From Allobranchiibius sp. CTAmp26 (GTDB lineage: Bacteria > Actinomycetota > Actinomycetes > Actinomycetales > Dermatophilaceae): a stretch of DNA of 64,000 bases. The notes beneath the pieces are model-generated. The model was given only the letters and a program-made list of their open reading frames with translations, ran no database searches and had not been told where the DNA came from. Both the position numbers and the translations under genes were made by a program. The DNA lies in contig NZ_JAGEKR010000001.1 of assembly GCF_017565405.1 (NCBI RefSeq), positions 243,499 to 307,498 of the forward strand, written 5' to 3'. Shown in pieces: positions 1 to 7,729 of this stretch (positions within the stretch are counted from its first letter, which is position 1; each line of letters opens with the position of its first letter).

Positions 1-883
1 GTGCGAGGTCCATCTTGGCCACGCCGTTGCCGCGTCGGAAGCGACGCAGCGCGCTCACGTACCTGGCCGGGAGCCGGTCGGCGCCCATTGCCGCGAGGGC
101 CGAGGTGGAGACGTCCAGCACGACCGTGTCGTAGGACTCGAGCTCACTCAGACTTCGCACCCGCGTGCCGGTCACGATGCGGCCGCCGTGCGCCTCGAAG
201 TCGGCGGCGAGCGCGTCGGCGATCGTCTGGCTGCCCCCGATCGGCACCGGCCATCCGGCGGCGTGCGCGTGCGTGCCGAGCGCCAGCCCGGCGCCGGCCA
301 TCGCGAGGCGGGGATGCGACCCGATGGTGTGCGCGGCGGTGCCGCTGAGGAGTGCGGGCGCAACGTCCTCCTTGAAGCGCAATCGCCACGCAGGAGAGCC
401 CTGCTCGAGAGCCCGCAGGCCGTACTCGAGCATCACGCCGGGGTGACTTGGGAGCTGCAGGAGCGGCTCCCCGGTGAACGCGGTCAGCTCCCGCACCCGG
501 CGTACCAAGGGAGCGAAGAGTCGCCGGTACGCCGCGCCGTCCCGCCCCAGCGCCTCCGCGGCGCGATCCAGGTCGCGGTAGGCGATGCCGCTGCGGCCGT
601 GCGGCAGCGGATGGCCGAAGGAGATGTCCGGCACCCGCAGGTCGATGCGGCGTTCGATCTGGAACTGCCGGAAGAACGGCGACGCCAACGCCATGGGGTG
701 CACCGCGGACCCGACGTCGTGGTGGAAGCCGGGAAGGGTCAGCTCTCGGGTGCCGGCTCCCCCGCCGATCCGGTCCGCCTGCTCCAACAGGTCGACGCGC
801 AGCCCGGCGCGCGCGAGGGTGACCGCCGCGGCGAGCCCGTTCGGCCCCGCGCCGACGACCACCGCGTCCCGCTCCCCCACCAT
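1..883 (-). CDS. NAD(P)/FAD-dependent oxidoreductase, phytoene-desaturase-like (partial, C-terminus beyond window)
   Basis: Read on the minus strand from an ATG at 883, the frame is open to the window edge, so about 294 residues are visible and the C-terminus is missing. The N-terminus carries a Rossmann FAD-binding stretch, VVVGAGPNGLAAAVTLARAG, followed by an acidic LLEQADRIGGG segment. This is the signature of the CrtI/amine-oxidase superfamily, whose members oxidise or isomerise hydrophobic substrates such as carotenoids with bound FAD. The substrate cannot be told from this part. The gene is divergent from the DEAD-box gene, and the intervening 280 bases hold one copy of the CGAGTGGC repeat. 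Confidence 0.8.
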   Translation of the reverse strand, partial: MVGERDAVVVGAGPNGLAAAVTLARAGLRVDLLEQADRIGGGAGTRELTLPGFHHDVGSAVHPMALASPFFRQFQIERRIDLRVPDISFGHPLPHGRSGIAYRDLDRAAEALGRDGAAYRRLFAPLVRRVRELTAFTGEPLLQLPSHPGVMLEYGLRALEQGSPAWRLRFKEDVAPALLSGTAAHTIGSHPRLAMAGAGLALGTHAHAAGWPVPIGGSQTIADALAADFEAHGGRIVTGTRVRSLSELESYDTVVLDVSTSALAAMGADRLPARYVSALRRFRRGNGVAKMDLA

Positions 884-911
884 CCGTCGAGTCTCGCAGC
901 ACCTCTCCCCT

Positions 912-980
912 GAGTGGCATACCTATGTTTCGAGTGCACCCTCTGCAGGTGTGCCACTCGGCACGTTTGCCTGCCACTGG
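912..980 (-). repeat. CGAGTGGC three-box intergenic repeat, copy A
   Basis: A 13-base inverted repeat, GAGTGGCATACCT (912-924) against AGGTGTGCCACTC (947-959), has one mismatch and encloses a 22-base loop containing TGCACTCGAAACAT on the minus strand. A third, degenerate box (CCAGTGGC on the minus strand, 973-980) lies exactly 20 bases from the second. The same layout recurs at 28433-28505 and 29618-29690. It sits between divergent gene starts, so it could be a regulator site, a structured RNA or a dispersed repeat. Confidence 0.75.
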
Positions 981-1163
981 GCGTTGAGACGCTGCCGCCG
1001 CGCGCCGATTCGGCTCACAGCCTTCGCGCCGGTATCCTGTGAGACATCAATTCGTCGTACGTCTCACCCACGGATTGATTCGCATGTCGAGTTCGCTCCA
1101 TGCGCGGCCCTCCAGCCTGGAGAACCGGCCGGACCGGGGAGACTTCTGATAGATCGCGATTCG

Positions 1164-2642
1164 ATGACTTCAACTTTCACTGACTTCGGTGTGCCCGCTC
1201 TCCTGGTCGACGTACTGACCGAGCAGGGCATCGCCGAGCCCACTCCTATCCAGGCCGCCACCCTGCGCGACTCGCTCGCGGGCCGCGACGTCCTCGGCCG
1301 CGGCCGCACGGGCTCCGGCAAGACGCTGGCCTTCTCTCTCCCCCTGGTGGCGCGCCTCGCCGAGTCCAAGCGCCCCCGCACGGCCCGCAAGCCGCACGCG
1401 CTGATCCTGGCCCCGACGCGCGAACTGGTCACCCAGATCGACGCCGTGATCACGCCGCTCGCTCGCACCATGGGTCTGAACACCCTCACCGTCTTCGGCG
1501 GTGTCGGCCAGAACCCGCAGGTACGCGGCCTGCAGGCCGGCGTCGACATCCTCATCGCCTGCCCGGGTCGCCTGGAAGACCTGATCTCCCAGGGCTTCTG
1601 CCGCCTGGACGACGTGCAGGTCACCATCCTCGACGAGGCCGACCACATGGCCGACCTGGGCTTCCTGCCCGGCGTACGCCGCCTGCTGCGCCAGACGCCG
1701 AAGGACGGCCAGCGGCTGCTCTTCTCGGCCACCCTGGATAAGGCGATCGACGTCCTGGTCCGCGAGTTCCTGCGCAAGCCGGTGACGCACGAGGCCGATT
1801 CGGCCCAGTCTCCCGTCGCCGCGATGTCGCACCACGTCCTCGGTCTCGAGAAGGACCTGCGGGTGCCGGTGCTCGTCGACCTCACTTCGGCGCCGGGGCG
1901 CACGATCGTCTTCACCCGCACAAAGCACGGCGCGAAAGCCCTTGCCCGCCAACTGAACAGCCGCGGTGTGCCTGCCGTCGACCTGCACGGCAACCTGGGC
2001 CAGAACGCGCGCACCCGCAACATGGAGGCCTTCAGCTCCGGTGCCGTGAACACCCTCGTCGCGACCGACGTCGCGGCACGCGGCATCCACGTAGACGACG
2101 TCGCGCTGGTCATCCACGCCGACCCGCCGTCGGAACACAAGGCGTATCTGCACCGTTCGGGTCGCACCGCGCGGGCCGGCGCCGCGGGCTCCGTCATCAC
2201 CTTGATGACGCCCGACCAGCGCGGCGACGTCCGCAGCCTCACCCGGGCCGCGGGCATCCACCCGACGACGACGCAGGTCGCCAACACCGAGCACCCGGTG
2301 CTGCGCGAGCTCGCGCCGGGCGAGCGAGTGCTGGTCGAGGGCTACGTCCCGCCGGCCGCGCCGCAGCAGCAGCGGTCGGGCAAGAAGGCGCCCTCCACCG
2401 GACAGGCAGGCGGTCGCGGCCGTGGTCGCGGTGCCGGCTCGGGTTCGGGACGCCCCGCAGGCGGGTCGGGCAGCGGTTCGCGCCGTAACGGCTCGGGCTC
2501 CGGCGGTACGACGCCGGGCTCGGCCCCTCGTCGCGGCGGTTCAGGCGGCGGTTCCCGCAGTGCGGGCTCGGGCTCTCGCGGAGCGGGTGCCGCCTCGGGT
2601 GGCAATCACTCGGCGGCGAACTTCAGCCGACGCTCGCGCTGA
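1164..2642 (+). CDS. DEAD-box ATP-dependent RNA helicase with Gly/Ser/Arg-rich tail
   Basis: This 492-residue protein has the full set of DEAD-box motifs: Q motif PTPIQ (27-31), P-loop GRTGSGKT (about 47-54), PTRELV (84-89), DEAD (157-160), SAT, ARGIH and the HRSGRTARAG motif VI. After about residue 390 it ends in a low-complexity tail rich in Gly, Ser and Arg, as in CsdA/RhlE-type helicases that use such tails to bind RNA. It probably unwinds structured mRNA or rRNA in the cytoplasm. The ATG at 1164 was chosen because the Q-motif domain begins directly after it, and the longer upstream frame has no conserved-looking sequence. It is transcribed divergently from the FAD enzyme. Confidence 0.93.
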   Translation: MTSTFTDFGVPALLVDVLTEQGIAEPTPIQAATLRDSLAGRDVLGRGRTGSGKTLAFSLPLVARLAESKRPRTARKPHALILAPTRELVTQIDAVITPLARTMGLNTLTVFGGVGQNPQVRGLQAGVDILIACPGRLEDLISQGFCRLDDVQVTILDEADHMADLGFLPGVRRLLRQTPKDGQRLLFSATLDKAIDVLVREFLRKPVTHEADSAQSPVAAMSHHVLGLEKDLRVPVLVDLTSAPGRTIVFTRTKHGAKALARQLNSRGVPAVDLHGNLGQNARTRNMEAFSSGAVNTLVATDVAARGIHVDDVALVIHADPPSEHKAYLHRSGRTARAGAAGSVITLMTPDQRGDVRSLTRAAGIHPTTTQVANTEHPVLRELAPGERVLVEGYVPPAAPQQQRSGKKAPSTGQAGGRGRGRGAGSGSGRPAGGSGSGSRRNGSGSGGTTPGSAPRRGGSGGGSRSAGSGSRGAGAASGGNHSAANFSRRSR

Positions 2643-2685
2643 CCCGACACCGGTCCCCCGGTCTCCCGGGGTGTTCGATGGGCGG

Positions 2686-3771
2686 GTGACGACCACTCCC
2701 CACGAACCCCCGGCGACCGACGCACCTCCCACCCGGTTCCTCAACGGCGACGGCCCGAAGTCCGCGGCGGACCTGCTCGCCACCATCCCGCCGGACACGC
2801 AGACCGACGTCTACGGCAACGGTGGCGCCGTCGAGGAGCTCGAGCGGTACACGGCGGAGTTGCTCGGCAAGCCCGGGGCGGTGTTCTTCCCCAGCGGGAT
2901 CATGGGCCAGGGCGCCGCGCTGACGGTGCACGCCGCCCGGCACGTCTCCTCGACCGTGGCGTGGCATCCGACGGCGCACCCGCAGGTGCACGAGCTGGAC
3001 ACGATCACCCGCCTGCACCGCCTGACGACCCGCACGGTCGGCGATGCGTCGCGGCTGCTGCGGCTGTCGGACCTGGAGGCCGTCCCCGAGCAGCTCGCCG
3101 TGCTCCTGCTCGAGCTGCCGCAGCGGGAGATCGGCGGCCAGCTGCCGACCTGGGAGGAGTTGAACTCCCACGTGCAGTGGGCGCGTGACCACGACGTCAG
3201 CCTGCACCTGGACGGCGCACGGCTCTGGGAGGCGTCGGCGGCGTACGACCGCACGCCGGCCTCGGTCGCGGCGCTCTTCGACACCGCGTACGTGTCGTTC
3301 TACAAGGGCATCGGCGCTCTGTCGGGGTGCTGCGTCGCGGGTGAGTCGGACGTCGCCGACGAGTTGCGCGAGTGGCGACGCCGCCTCGGCGGCACGCTGT
3401 ACGGGCTGTGGCCGCTCGCCGCATCCGCCCTCGCGCTGCTCCCGGAACGGCTGCCGGAGATGCCGGCCCGTCTGGCGCACGCCCGCGCCATCGCCGACGC
3501 GCTGCGCCCGGTCGCCGGTGTGACAGTCGTCCCCGATCCACCACACACCTCGATGATGCATCTGCTGCTGCAGGTCGACGAGCCGACGTTCACCGCAAAC
3601 GCCGCGCTGATCCTGGCCGAGGAAGGACTGCAGACCTTCCGCGGCGCCCAGAGCACGATCGACCCGAACGTCGTGAAGGTTGAGCTCAACGTCGGTCGCG
3701 CGACGCTGCAGCTCTCCCCCGACGAGATCGCCGCCGTGATCGCCGAATTGGTCGACCCGGGCGCCGCGTAG
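2686..3771 (+). CDS. Threonine aldolase / beta-eliminating lyase family PLP enzyme
   Basis: The 361-residue protein is a fold-type I PLP enzyme. FLNGDGPKSAA near the N-terminus, the HLDGARLWEA segment (Asp binds the PLP pyridine nitrogen) and VSFYKGIGALSG with the Schiff-base lysine match bacterial low-specificity L-threonine aldolases, which cleave L-threonine to glycine and acetaldehyde. GTG at 2686 is taken as the start; a GTG at 2671 is also in frame. It follows the helicase by 43 bases on the same strand and may share its transcript. Substrate specificity within the beta-eliminating lyase family is inferred, not shown. Confidence 0.85.
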   Translation: MTTTPHEPPATDAPPTRFLNGDGPKSAADLLATIPPDTQTDVYGNGGAVEELERYTAELLGKPGAVFFPSGIMGQGAALTVHAARHVSSTVAWHPTAHPQVHELDTITRLHRLTTRTVGDASRLLRLSDLEAVPEQLAVLLLELPQREIGGQLPTWEELNSHVQWARDHDVSLHLDGARLWEASAAYDRTPASVAALFDTAYVSFYKGIGALSGCCVAGESDVADELREWRRRLGGTLYGLWPLAASALALLPERLPEMPARLAHARAIADALRPVAGVTVVPDPPHTSMMHLLLQVDEPTFTANAALILAEEGLQTFRGAQSTIDPNVVKVELNVGRATLQLSPDEIAAVIAELVDPGAA

Positions 3772-3821
3772 CATCGATCGAGCAGCTATCGAACGACATC
3801 GTCGATGCAGGAGCGGATGCC

Positions 3822-4013
3822 TTGAAGAAGCCGGTATGGGTCGTCGTAGGCGTCGTCGTGGCACTGCTCGGGTTGCTGTTCACCCTGCAGGGCGTCGGGG
3901 TGCTGAAGGGGTCCTCGATGAGCAACACCACGTTCTGGTCCGTGGCCGGGCCGATCATCATCATCGTCGGACTTGCGTTGGTCGGAGTGGGCATGAGGGG
4001 CCGATCCCGCTGA
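3822..4013 (+). CDS. Small two-helix membrane protein
   Basis: A 63-residue protein starts at TTG, supported by AGGAG eight bases upstream. It has two hydrophobic segments, roughly residues 5-27 and 40-58, joined by a short polar loop, and ends in basic residues (MRGRSR). Such small proteins are common in actinobacteria and have no known function. Six bases separate its stop from the TTG proposed for the molybdopterin enzyme, so it probably belongs to the same transcript as the oxidoreductase/cytochrome pair. Confidence 0.7.
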   Translation: MKKPVWVVVGVVVALLGLLFTLQGVGVLKGSSMSNTTFWSVAGPIIIIVGLALVGVGMRGRSR

Positions 4014-4018
4014 GCCGC

Positions 4019-4744
4019 TTGCGGATCCGACGCGCTCACTCGTCGCGCGACACGGAAGCACCGAACGTCGACGAGGGCGCGCCCGTCGGTCGGCGGGTAA
4101 TGCTCGGCGTACTGGGGCTCGGTGCCGTCGGCATCGTGGCAGGCGACCGGGTGTCGAGTGGACTGTCCGGACTTCTCGCGCCGATTGAACAACGCGACCC
4201 CACCGGCCTGCTCTCCCTCATCCCCCTCGGGGACACGTTCCGCTTCTACTCGGTGACGGGTGCGGTGCGCACGGAATCGGCGGCGACGTACCGACTCCCC
4301 GTGTCCGGGCTGGTCGATGCGCCGCACACCTACTCCTACGCCGACCTGCAGGCGCTGCCCCGCACCGCGTTCGTGCAGACCTTCCAGTGCGTCACGGGAT
4401 GGCAGGTGCCGGAAGTGCATTGGGCCGGAGTGCGGTTGGCGGAGTTGCTGGACCGCGCCCGACCCAGCAGCCAGGCACGAGCGGTGCGCTTCCGCTCCTT
4501 CGACGGCACGTACACCGAGTCACTGACGCTGGACGAAGCGCGCGCCGACGATGTCCTGGTGGCACTGGAGATGCTGGGGGCTCCGGTGACCCACGACCAC
4601 GGCGGGCCGGTGCGCATGTACGTCGGCTCCAACTACGGCTACAAGAGCACGAAGTGGCTCTCGGGCATCGAACTGACCGACCACCAGATACCGGGCTACT
4701 GGGAGCCGAGGGGCTATGCCATCGACGGACGACTCCCGGCGTAG
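4019..4744 (+). CDS. Molybdopterin-dependent oxidoreductase (sulfite-oxidase/MsrP fold), probable Tat substrate
   Basis: The protein (about 241 residues) belongs to the sulfite oxidase-type molybdopterin family. QCVTGW holds the expected molybdenum-ligating cysteine, and YVGSNYGYKSTKWLSGIEL matches the conserved C-terminal part of the cofactor domain. The N-terminus has GRRVMLG followed by a hydrophobic stretch, a Tat-like twin-arginine signal, so it likely acts outside the membrane. TTG at 4019 is preferred over ATG at 4100 because the later start would remove the twin arginines. The cytochrome b gene overlaps its end by 29 bases, giving a MsrPQ/YedYZ-like catalytic and membrane-electron-donor pair. 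The substrate is unknown. Confidence 0.78.
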   Translation: MRIRRAHSSRDTEAPNVDEGAPVGRRVMLGVLGLGAVGIVAGDRVSSGLSGLLAPIEQRDPTGLLSLIPLGDTFRFYSVTGAVRTESAATYRLPVSGLVDAPHTYSYADLQALPRTAFVQTFQCVTGWQVPEVHWAGVRLAELLDRARPSSQARAVRFRSFDGTYTESLTLDEARADDVLVALEMLGAPVTHDHGGPVRMYVGSNYGYKSTKWLSGIELTDHQIPGYWEPRGYAIDGRLPA

Positions 4745-5417
4745 GGGGTCGACGTCGTTCGATTCCGCATCGGAGGGCGACGACGGACGCATCCATCGAT
4801 TCAGCTTGGCCGAGCGGATCGTGCACCGCATCACCGCGGTCCTCATGATCGTCTGCATCCTGACGGCTGCCGTTCTCTACAACGGCTCGCTCTCGGTCGC
4901 GATCGGGCACCGGCATCTCGTCGAGTTGATCCACGTCTACTGCGGATTCGCGCTGCCGGTGCCCATGCTGCTGGGTGCGGTCTCGGTCGCCTACCGAGCG
5001 GACCTGCACCGCCTCGGCCAGTTCTCCAGCGCCGACCGCCGCTGGTTGCGTTCGCGTACGCGCCGTGACGGCACGATCCGGGTCGGCAAGTTCAACGCCG
5101 GGCAGAAGCTGAACGGCGCACTCACCTCCAGCTCGATCCTGGTCCTGTTCGCGACCGGCATCATCATGTACTTCGTCACGCTGGCGCCCCTGCCGTGGCG
5201 GACCGGCGCGACGTTCGTCCACGACTGGTTCTCCATCGCTGTGGGCCTGCTCGTCGTCGGTCACATCACCTTCGCGATGAAGGATCCCGAGGCGCGCGCC
5301 GGGATGCGCACGGGCTGGGTATCTCGACACTGGGCGCGCCGTGAACACGCAGCGTGGCTCCACGAGGTGACGGATGGGGCCGACGGCGACCAGACGGACG
5401 AACGAGTGGACTCCTAG
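4716..5417 (+). CDS. Cytochrome b/b6-type membrane haem protein
   Basis: This 233-residue integral membrane protein has four hydrophobic segments (about 40-62, 68-90, 138-158, 170-190) with histidines placed to bind haem: RIVHRITAVL, ELIHVYCGF and VVGHITFAM. It resembles the cytochrome b561/formate dehydrogenase gamma-subunit fold. Its ATG lies inside the end of the molybdopterin gene, so the two are translationally coupled. The likely role is to pass electrons from the quinone pool to the exported molybdoenzyme. The C-terminal 40 residues are polar and acidic. Confidence 0.8.
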   Translation: MPSTDDSRRRGSTSFDSASEGDDGRIHRFSLAERIVHRITAVLMIVCILTAAVLYNGSLSVAIGHRHLVELIHVYCGFALPVPMLLGAVSVAYRADLHRLGQFSSADRRWLRSRTRRDGTIRVGKFNAGQKLNGALTSSSILVLFATGIIMYFVTLAPLPWRTGATFVHDWFSIAVGLLVVGHITFAMKDPEARAGMRTGWVSRHWARREHAAWLHEVTDGADGDQTDERVDS

Positions 5418-5502
5418 CGTCCGCCGGACCCGCTACACGGCATAACGCGAGCCGGTCGCGACGTTGCACCGGGCGTACATCGTTGTCGACGAAGGGATTC
5501 TC

Positions 5503-6516
5503 ATGCGCGCCGTGGTCTACACCGAGGGCGGAGACGCTTCCGTCCTGCACATGGTCGAGCGCGAGGCCGCCGACCCCGGACGCGGTGAGGTGCGCGTCCG
5601 CATCGAGCGTGCTGGGGTGAACCCGACCGACTGGAAGTTCCGTGCCGGCGGCGAGCTGGCCTTCCCCGAGATCGTCCCGGGTCAGGACGGCGCGGGCACC
5701 ATCGACGCGGTCGGCCCCGAGGTCGACGGGCTGCGCGTCGGCGACCGGGTGTGGACGATGCTCGCCCAGCACACCCGCCCCGGCGGCACTGCCCAGGAGC
5801 AGGTCGTGCTGCCGGCAGCCAACGTCACCGTGCTGCCCGACAGCGCGTCGTACGACGTGGGCGCCGCCCTCGGCGTACCCGCCGTCACTGCCCACCGCGC
5901 ACTTACCACCTCCGAGGGAGGACCGGACCGGCTCTACCGCGGCGCCATGGACGGGCTGACGGTGCTCGTCGCCGGTGGTGCCGGCGCGGTCGGGAACGCC
6001 GCGATCCAGCTCGCCCGGTGGTCGGGGGCCACGGTGATCAGCACTGTCAGCAGCGACGAGAAGGCAGCCCTGGCGACGGCGGCCGGCGCGCAGCACGTCG
6101 TCAACTACCGGGAGGGCGACACCGCCGCCGCGATCCGCGAGATCGCGCCCGAGGGCGTGCACATCGTGGTCGAGGTGGCGCCCGCGCAGAACCTCGCGCT
6201 CGACCTGCAGGTCATCCGGCCCCGCGGCACCATCGCGGTCTACGCCAACAACGGCGGCGACGAGGTGACGTTGAACGTCCGGGAGACGTTCTCTACCAAT
6301 GCCCGGATCCAGTGGGTGCTGCTCTACACCGTCGGTCAGGACGCGCTGCGCGCCGCAGCCGACGACGTCACCGCCGCGGTGGCCGACGGCGGCCTCGCGA
6401 TCGGCGACGAGCACGGTCTGCCTCTGCACCACTACCCGCTGGAGAAGACCGCCGATGCCCACTCCGCCGTCGAGGACGGCGCCGTCGGCAAGGTGCTGCT
6501 CGACGTCACCGCCTGA
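5503..6516 (+). CDS. NADPH:quinone reductase-type medium-chain dehydrogenase (zinc-free)
   Basis: The 337-residue protein has the MDR layout: an N-terminal GroES-like domain (GVNPTDWKFRAGG, PGQDGAGTI) and a Rossmann domain with VLVAGGAGAVGNAAIQLARW near residues 152-171. The structural-zinc cysteines of alcohol dehydrogenases are absent, which points to the quinone oxidoreductase (QOR) subfamily that reduces quinones or enones with NADPH. ATG at 5503 is supported by GAAGGGA five bases upstream; the TTG at 5464 lacks such a site. It converges on the lacI-type gene, and the gap between them holds a strong hairpin. Confidence 0.88.
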   Translation: MRAVVYTEGGDASVLHMVEREAADPGRGEVRVRIERAGVNPTDWKFRAGGELAFPEIVPGQDGAGTIDAVGPEVDGLRVGDRVWTMLAQHTRPGGTAQEQVVLPAANVTVLPDSASYDVGAALGVPAVTAHRALTTSEGGPDRLYRGAMDGLTVLVAGGAGAVGNAAIQLARWSGATVISTVSSDEKAALATAAGAQHVVNYREGDTAAAIREIAPEGVHIVVEVAPAQNLALDLQVIRPRGTIAVYANNGGDEVTLNVRETFSTNARIQWVLLYTVGQDALRAAADDVTAAVADGGLAIGDEHGLPLHHYPLEKTADAHSAVEDGAVGKVLLDVTA

Positions 6517-6535
6517 CCGAGCACGACGACGACGG

Positions 6536-6578
6536 TTTGCGTTGGTGGCCAGTGCTGCAGCCCTGGCCACCAACGCAG
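6536..6578. terminator. Bidirectional hairpin between convergent genes (TTTGCGT hairpin family, copy 1)
   Basis: A perfect 14-base stem, GCGTTGGTGGCCAG (6539-6552) with CTGGCCACCAACGC (6563-6576), closes a 10-base loop TGCTGCAGCC. It fills the gap between two convergent stop codons (6516 and 6597), so it probably terminates transcription from both sides, although no long T-tract follows. A related sequence occurs at 37961-38005, so this is also a dispersed repeat. Confidence 0.7.
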
Positions 6579-6596
6579 AACCCCCACCCGACGAGT

Positions 6597-7628
6597 TCAG
6601 CCCTTACGTGTCCGGACCGAGGTGGTGCTCTCCCGGATCAGCAGCCGATGCGGGACGACGAGATCGAGCGGGGCCTCGGCACCAGAGCCGGTCTGACCGG
6701 CGATGCGGGCCGCCAGCCGGTCGAGGGCGACCCGGACGATCTGCGTCTTGTCCGGCGCGATGGTGGTCAGCGTCGGGGTGCTGTAGCGGCCGTCCTCGAT
6801 GTCGTCGAACCCGACCACCGCGACGTCCTGGGGCACCCGGCGGCCCTGCTCGAGCAGGGTGCGCAGTGCGCCGAGGGCGAGCTCGTCGCTGAAGCAGAAG
6901 ACCGCATCCACCCGCGGCTCCACCTCCAGGAGCCGCGTGACGGCGGCAGCGCCGTCCGGCCGGTGCAGTGACCGCACGGGCATGACCAGGTCCGTCCTGA
7001 ACGGGAGTCCGGCCGACTCCAACGCCTGCCGGTAGCCCTCGACGCGCAGCTCCGCTGTGCCGTTCTGCAGATGCGGCTGCGCGCCGATCGCGCCGATCAC
7101 ACGGTCCCCGCGGGCGAGGAGGTGCAGCGTCGCCTCCCGGCTGGCCCGCACGTTGTCGATCGCGACGTGGTCCAGGACGCCGTCGGTCTCGCGCTCGCCG
7201 AGCAGCACGACCGGGCCAGCCGCGAGCTCGACGAGTTCGGCGGGCGACACCGCCCACGGACTGCACAGCACGCCGTCCACGCTGCGACCGGCCGGGCCGA
7301 GGATCATCCGACGCTCCTGGTCGGCGTCGCCGTCGGTCTGGTCGATGTGCACGGTCCATCCGCGCTCGGCGGCGACGCGCACGGTGATGGCGGCGAGCTC
7401 GCTGAAATAAGGCGAGCTGATCTCGGGAACGACGAGGCTGATCACCTCGGTGCGTCCGCGACGCAGCTGCCGTGCGGCGGTGTTCGGGCGGTACTTCAGC
7501 TCCTCGATCGCGGCCTGAACGCGCCGCCGGGTCTCCGGGGCCACGTGCGGGAAGTCGTTGGCCACGTTGGAGGCCGTGCGCACCGACACCCCTGCGCGTT
7601 CGGCGACCTCTCGAAGACCCACCACCAT
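6597..7628 (-). CDS. LacI-family transcriptional regulator
   Basis: This 343-residue protein begins with a LacI helix-turn-helix (LREVAERAGVSVRTASNVAN, residues 5-24) and a hinge helix (YRPNTAARQLRRGRT). A periplasmic-binding-protein-like effector domain follows, with the typical end DIEDGRYSTPTLTTIAPDK. Such proteins repress sugar or other catabolic genes until a small molecule binds. It is divergent from the phytanoyl-CoA dioxygenase-like gene, and the 101 bases between them contain a 16-base LacI-type palindrome, so it most likely controls that gene and itself. The effector is unknown. Confidence 0.93.
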   Translation of the reverse strand: MVVGLREVAERAGVSVRTASNVANDFPHVAPETRRRVQAAIEELKYRPNTAARQLRRGRTEVISLVVPEISSPYFSELAAITVRVAAERGWTVHIDQTDGDADQERRMILGPAGRSVDGVLCSPWAVSPAELVELAAGPVVLLGERETDGVLDHVAIDNVRASREATLHLLARGDRVIGAIGAQPHLQNGTAELRVEGYRQALESAGLPFRTDLVMPVRSLHRPDGAAAVTRLLEVEPRVDAVFCFSDELALGALRTLLEQGRRVPQDVAVVGFDDIEDGRYSTPTLTTIAPDKTQIVRVALDRLAARIAGQTGSGAEAPLDLVVPHRLLIRESTTSVRTRKG

Positions 7629-7674
7629 TGAATCCTCTCGTGAGACCTACCGCCGCGGCGCGTTGCGGCGTACG

Positions 7675-7690
7675 TTTGCAACGCTGCAAA
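7675..7690. promoter_or_regulatory. LacI-type operator palindrome
   Basis: TTTGCAACGCTGCAAA is a near-perfect palindrome around a central CG, the form usual for LacI-family operators. It lies between the divergent lacI-type gene and the dioxygenase gene, 40 bases upstream of the dioxygenase start, so binding would block the promoter of either gene. Confidence 0.75.
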
Positions 7691-7729
7691 GCGTGAATCA
7701 CGTTACAGCTGTTCGAGAGGAAGCCGACC

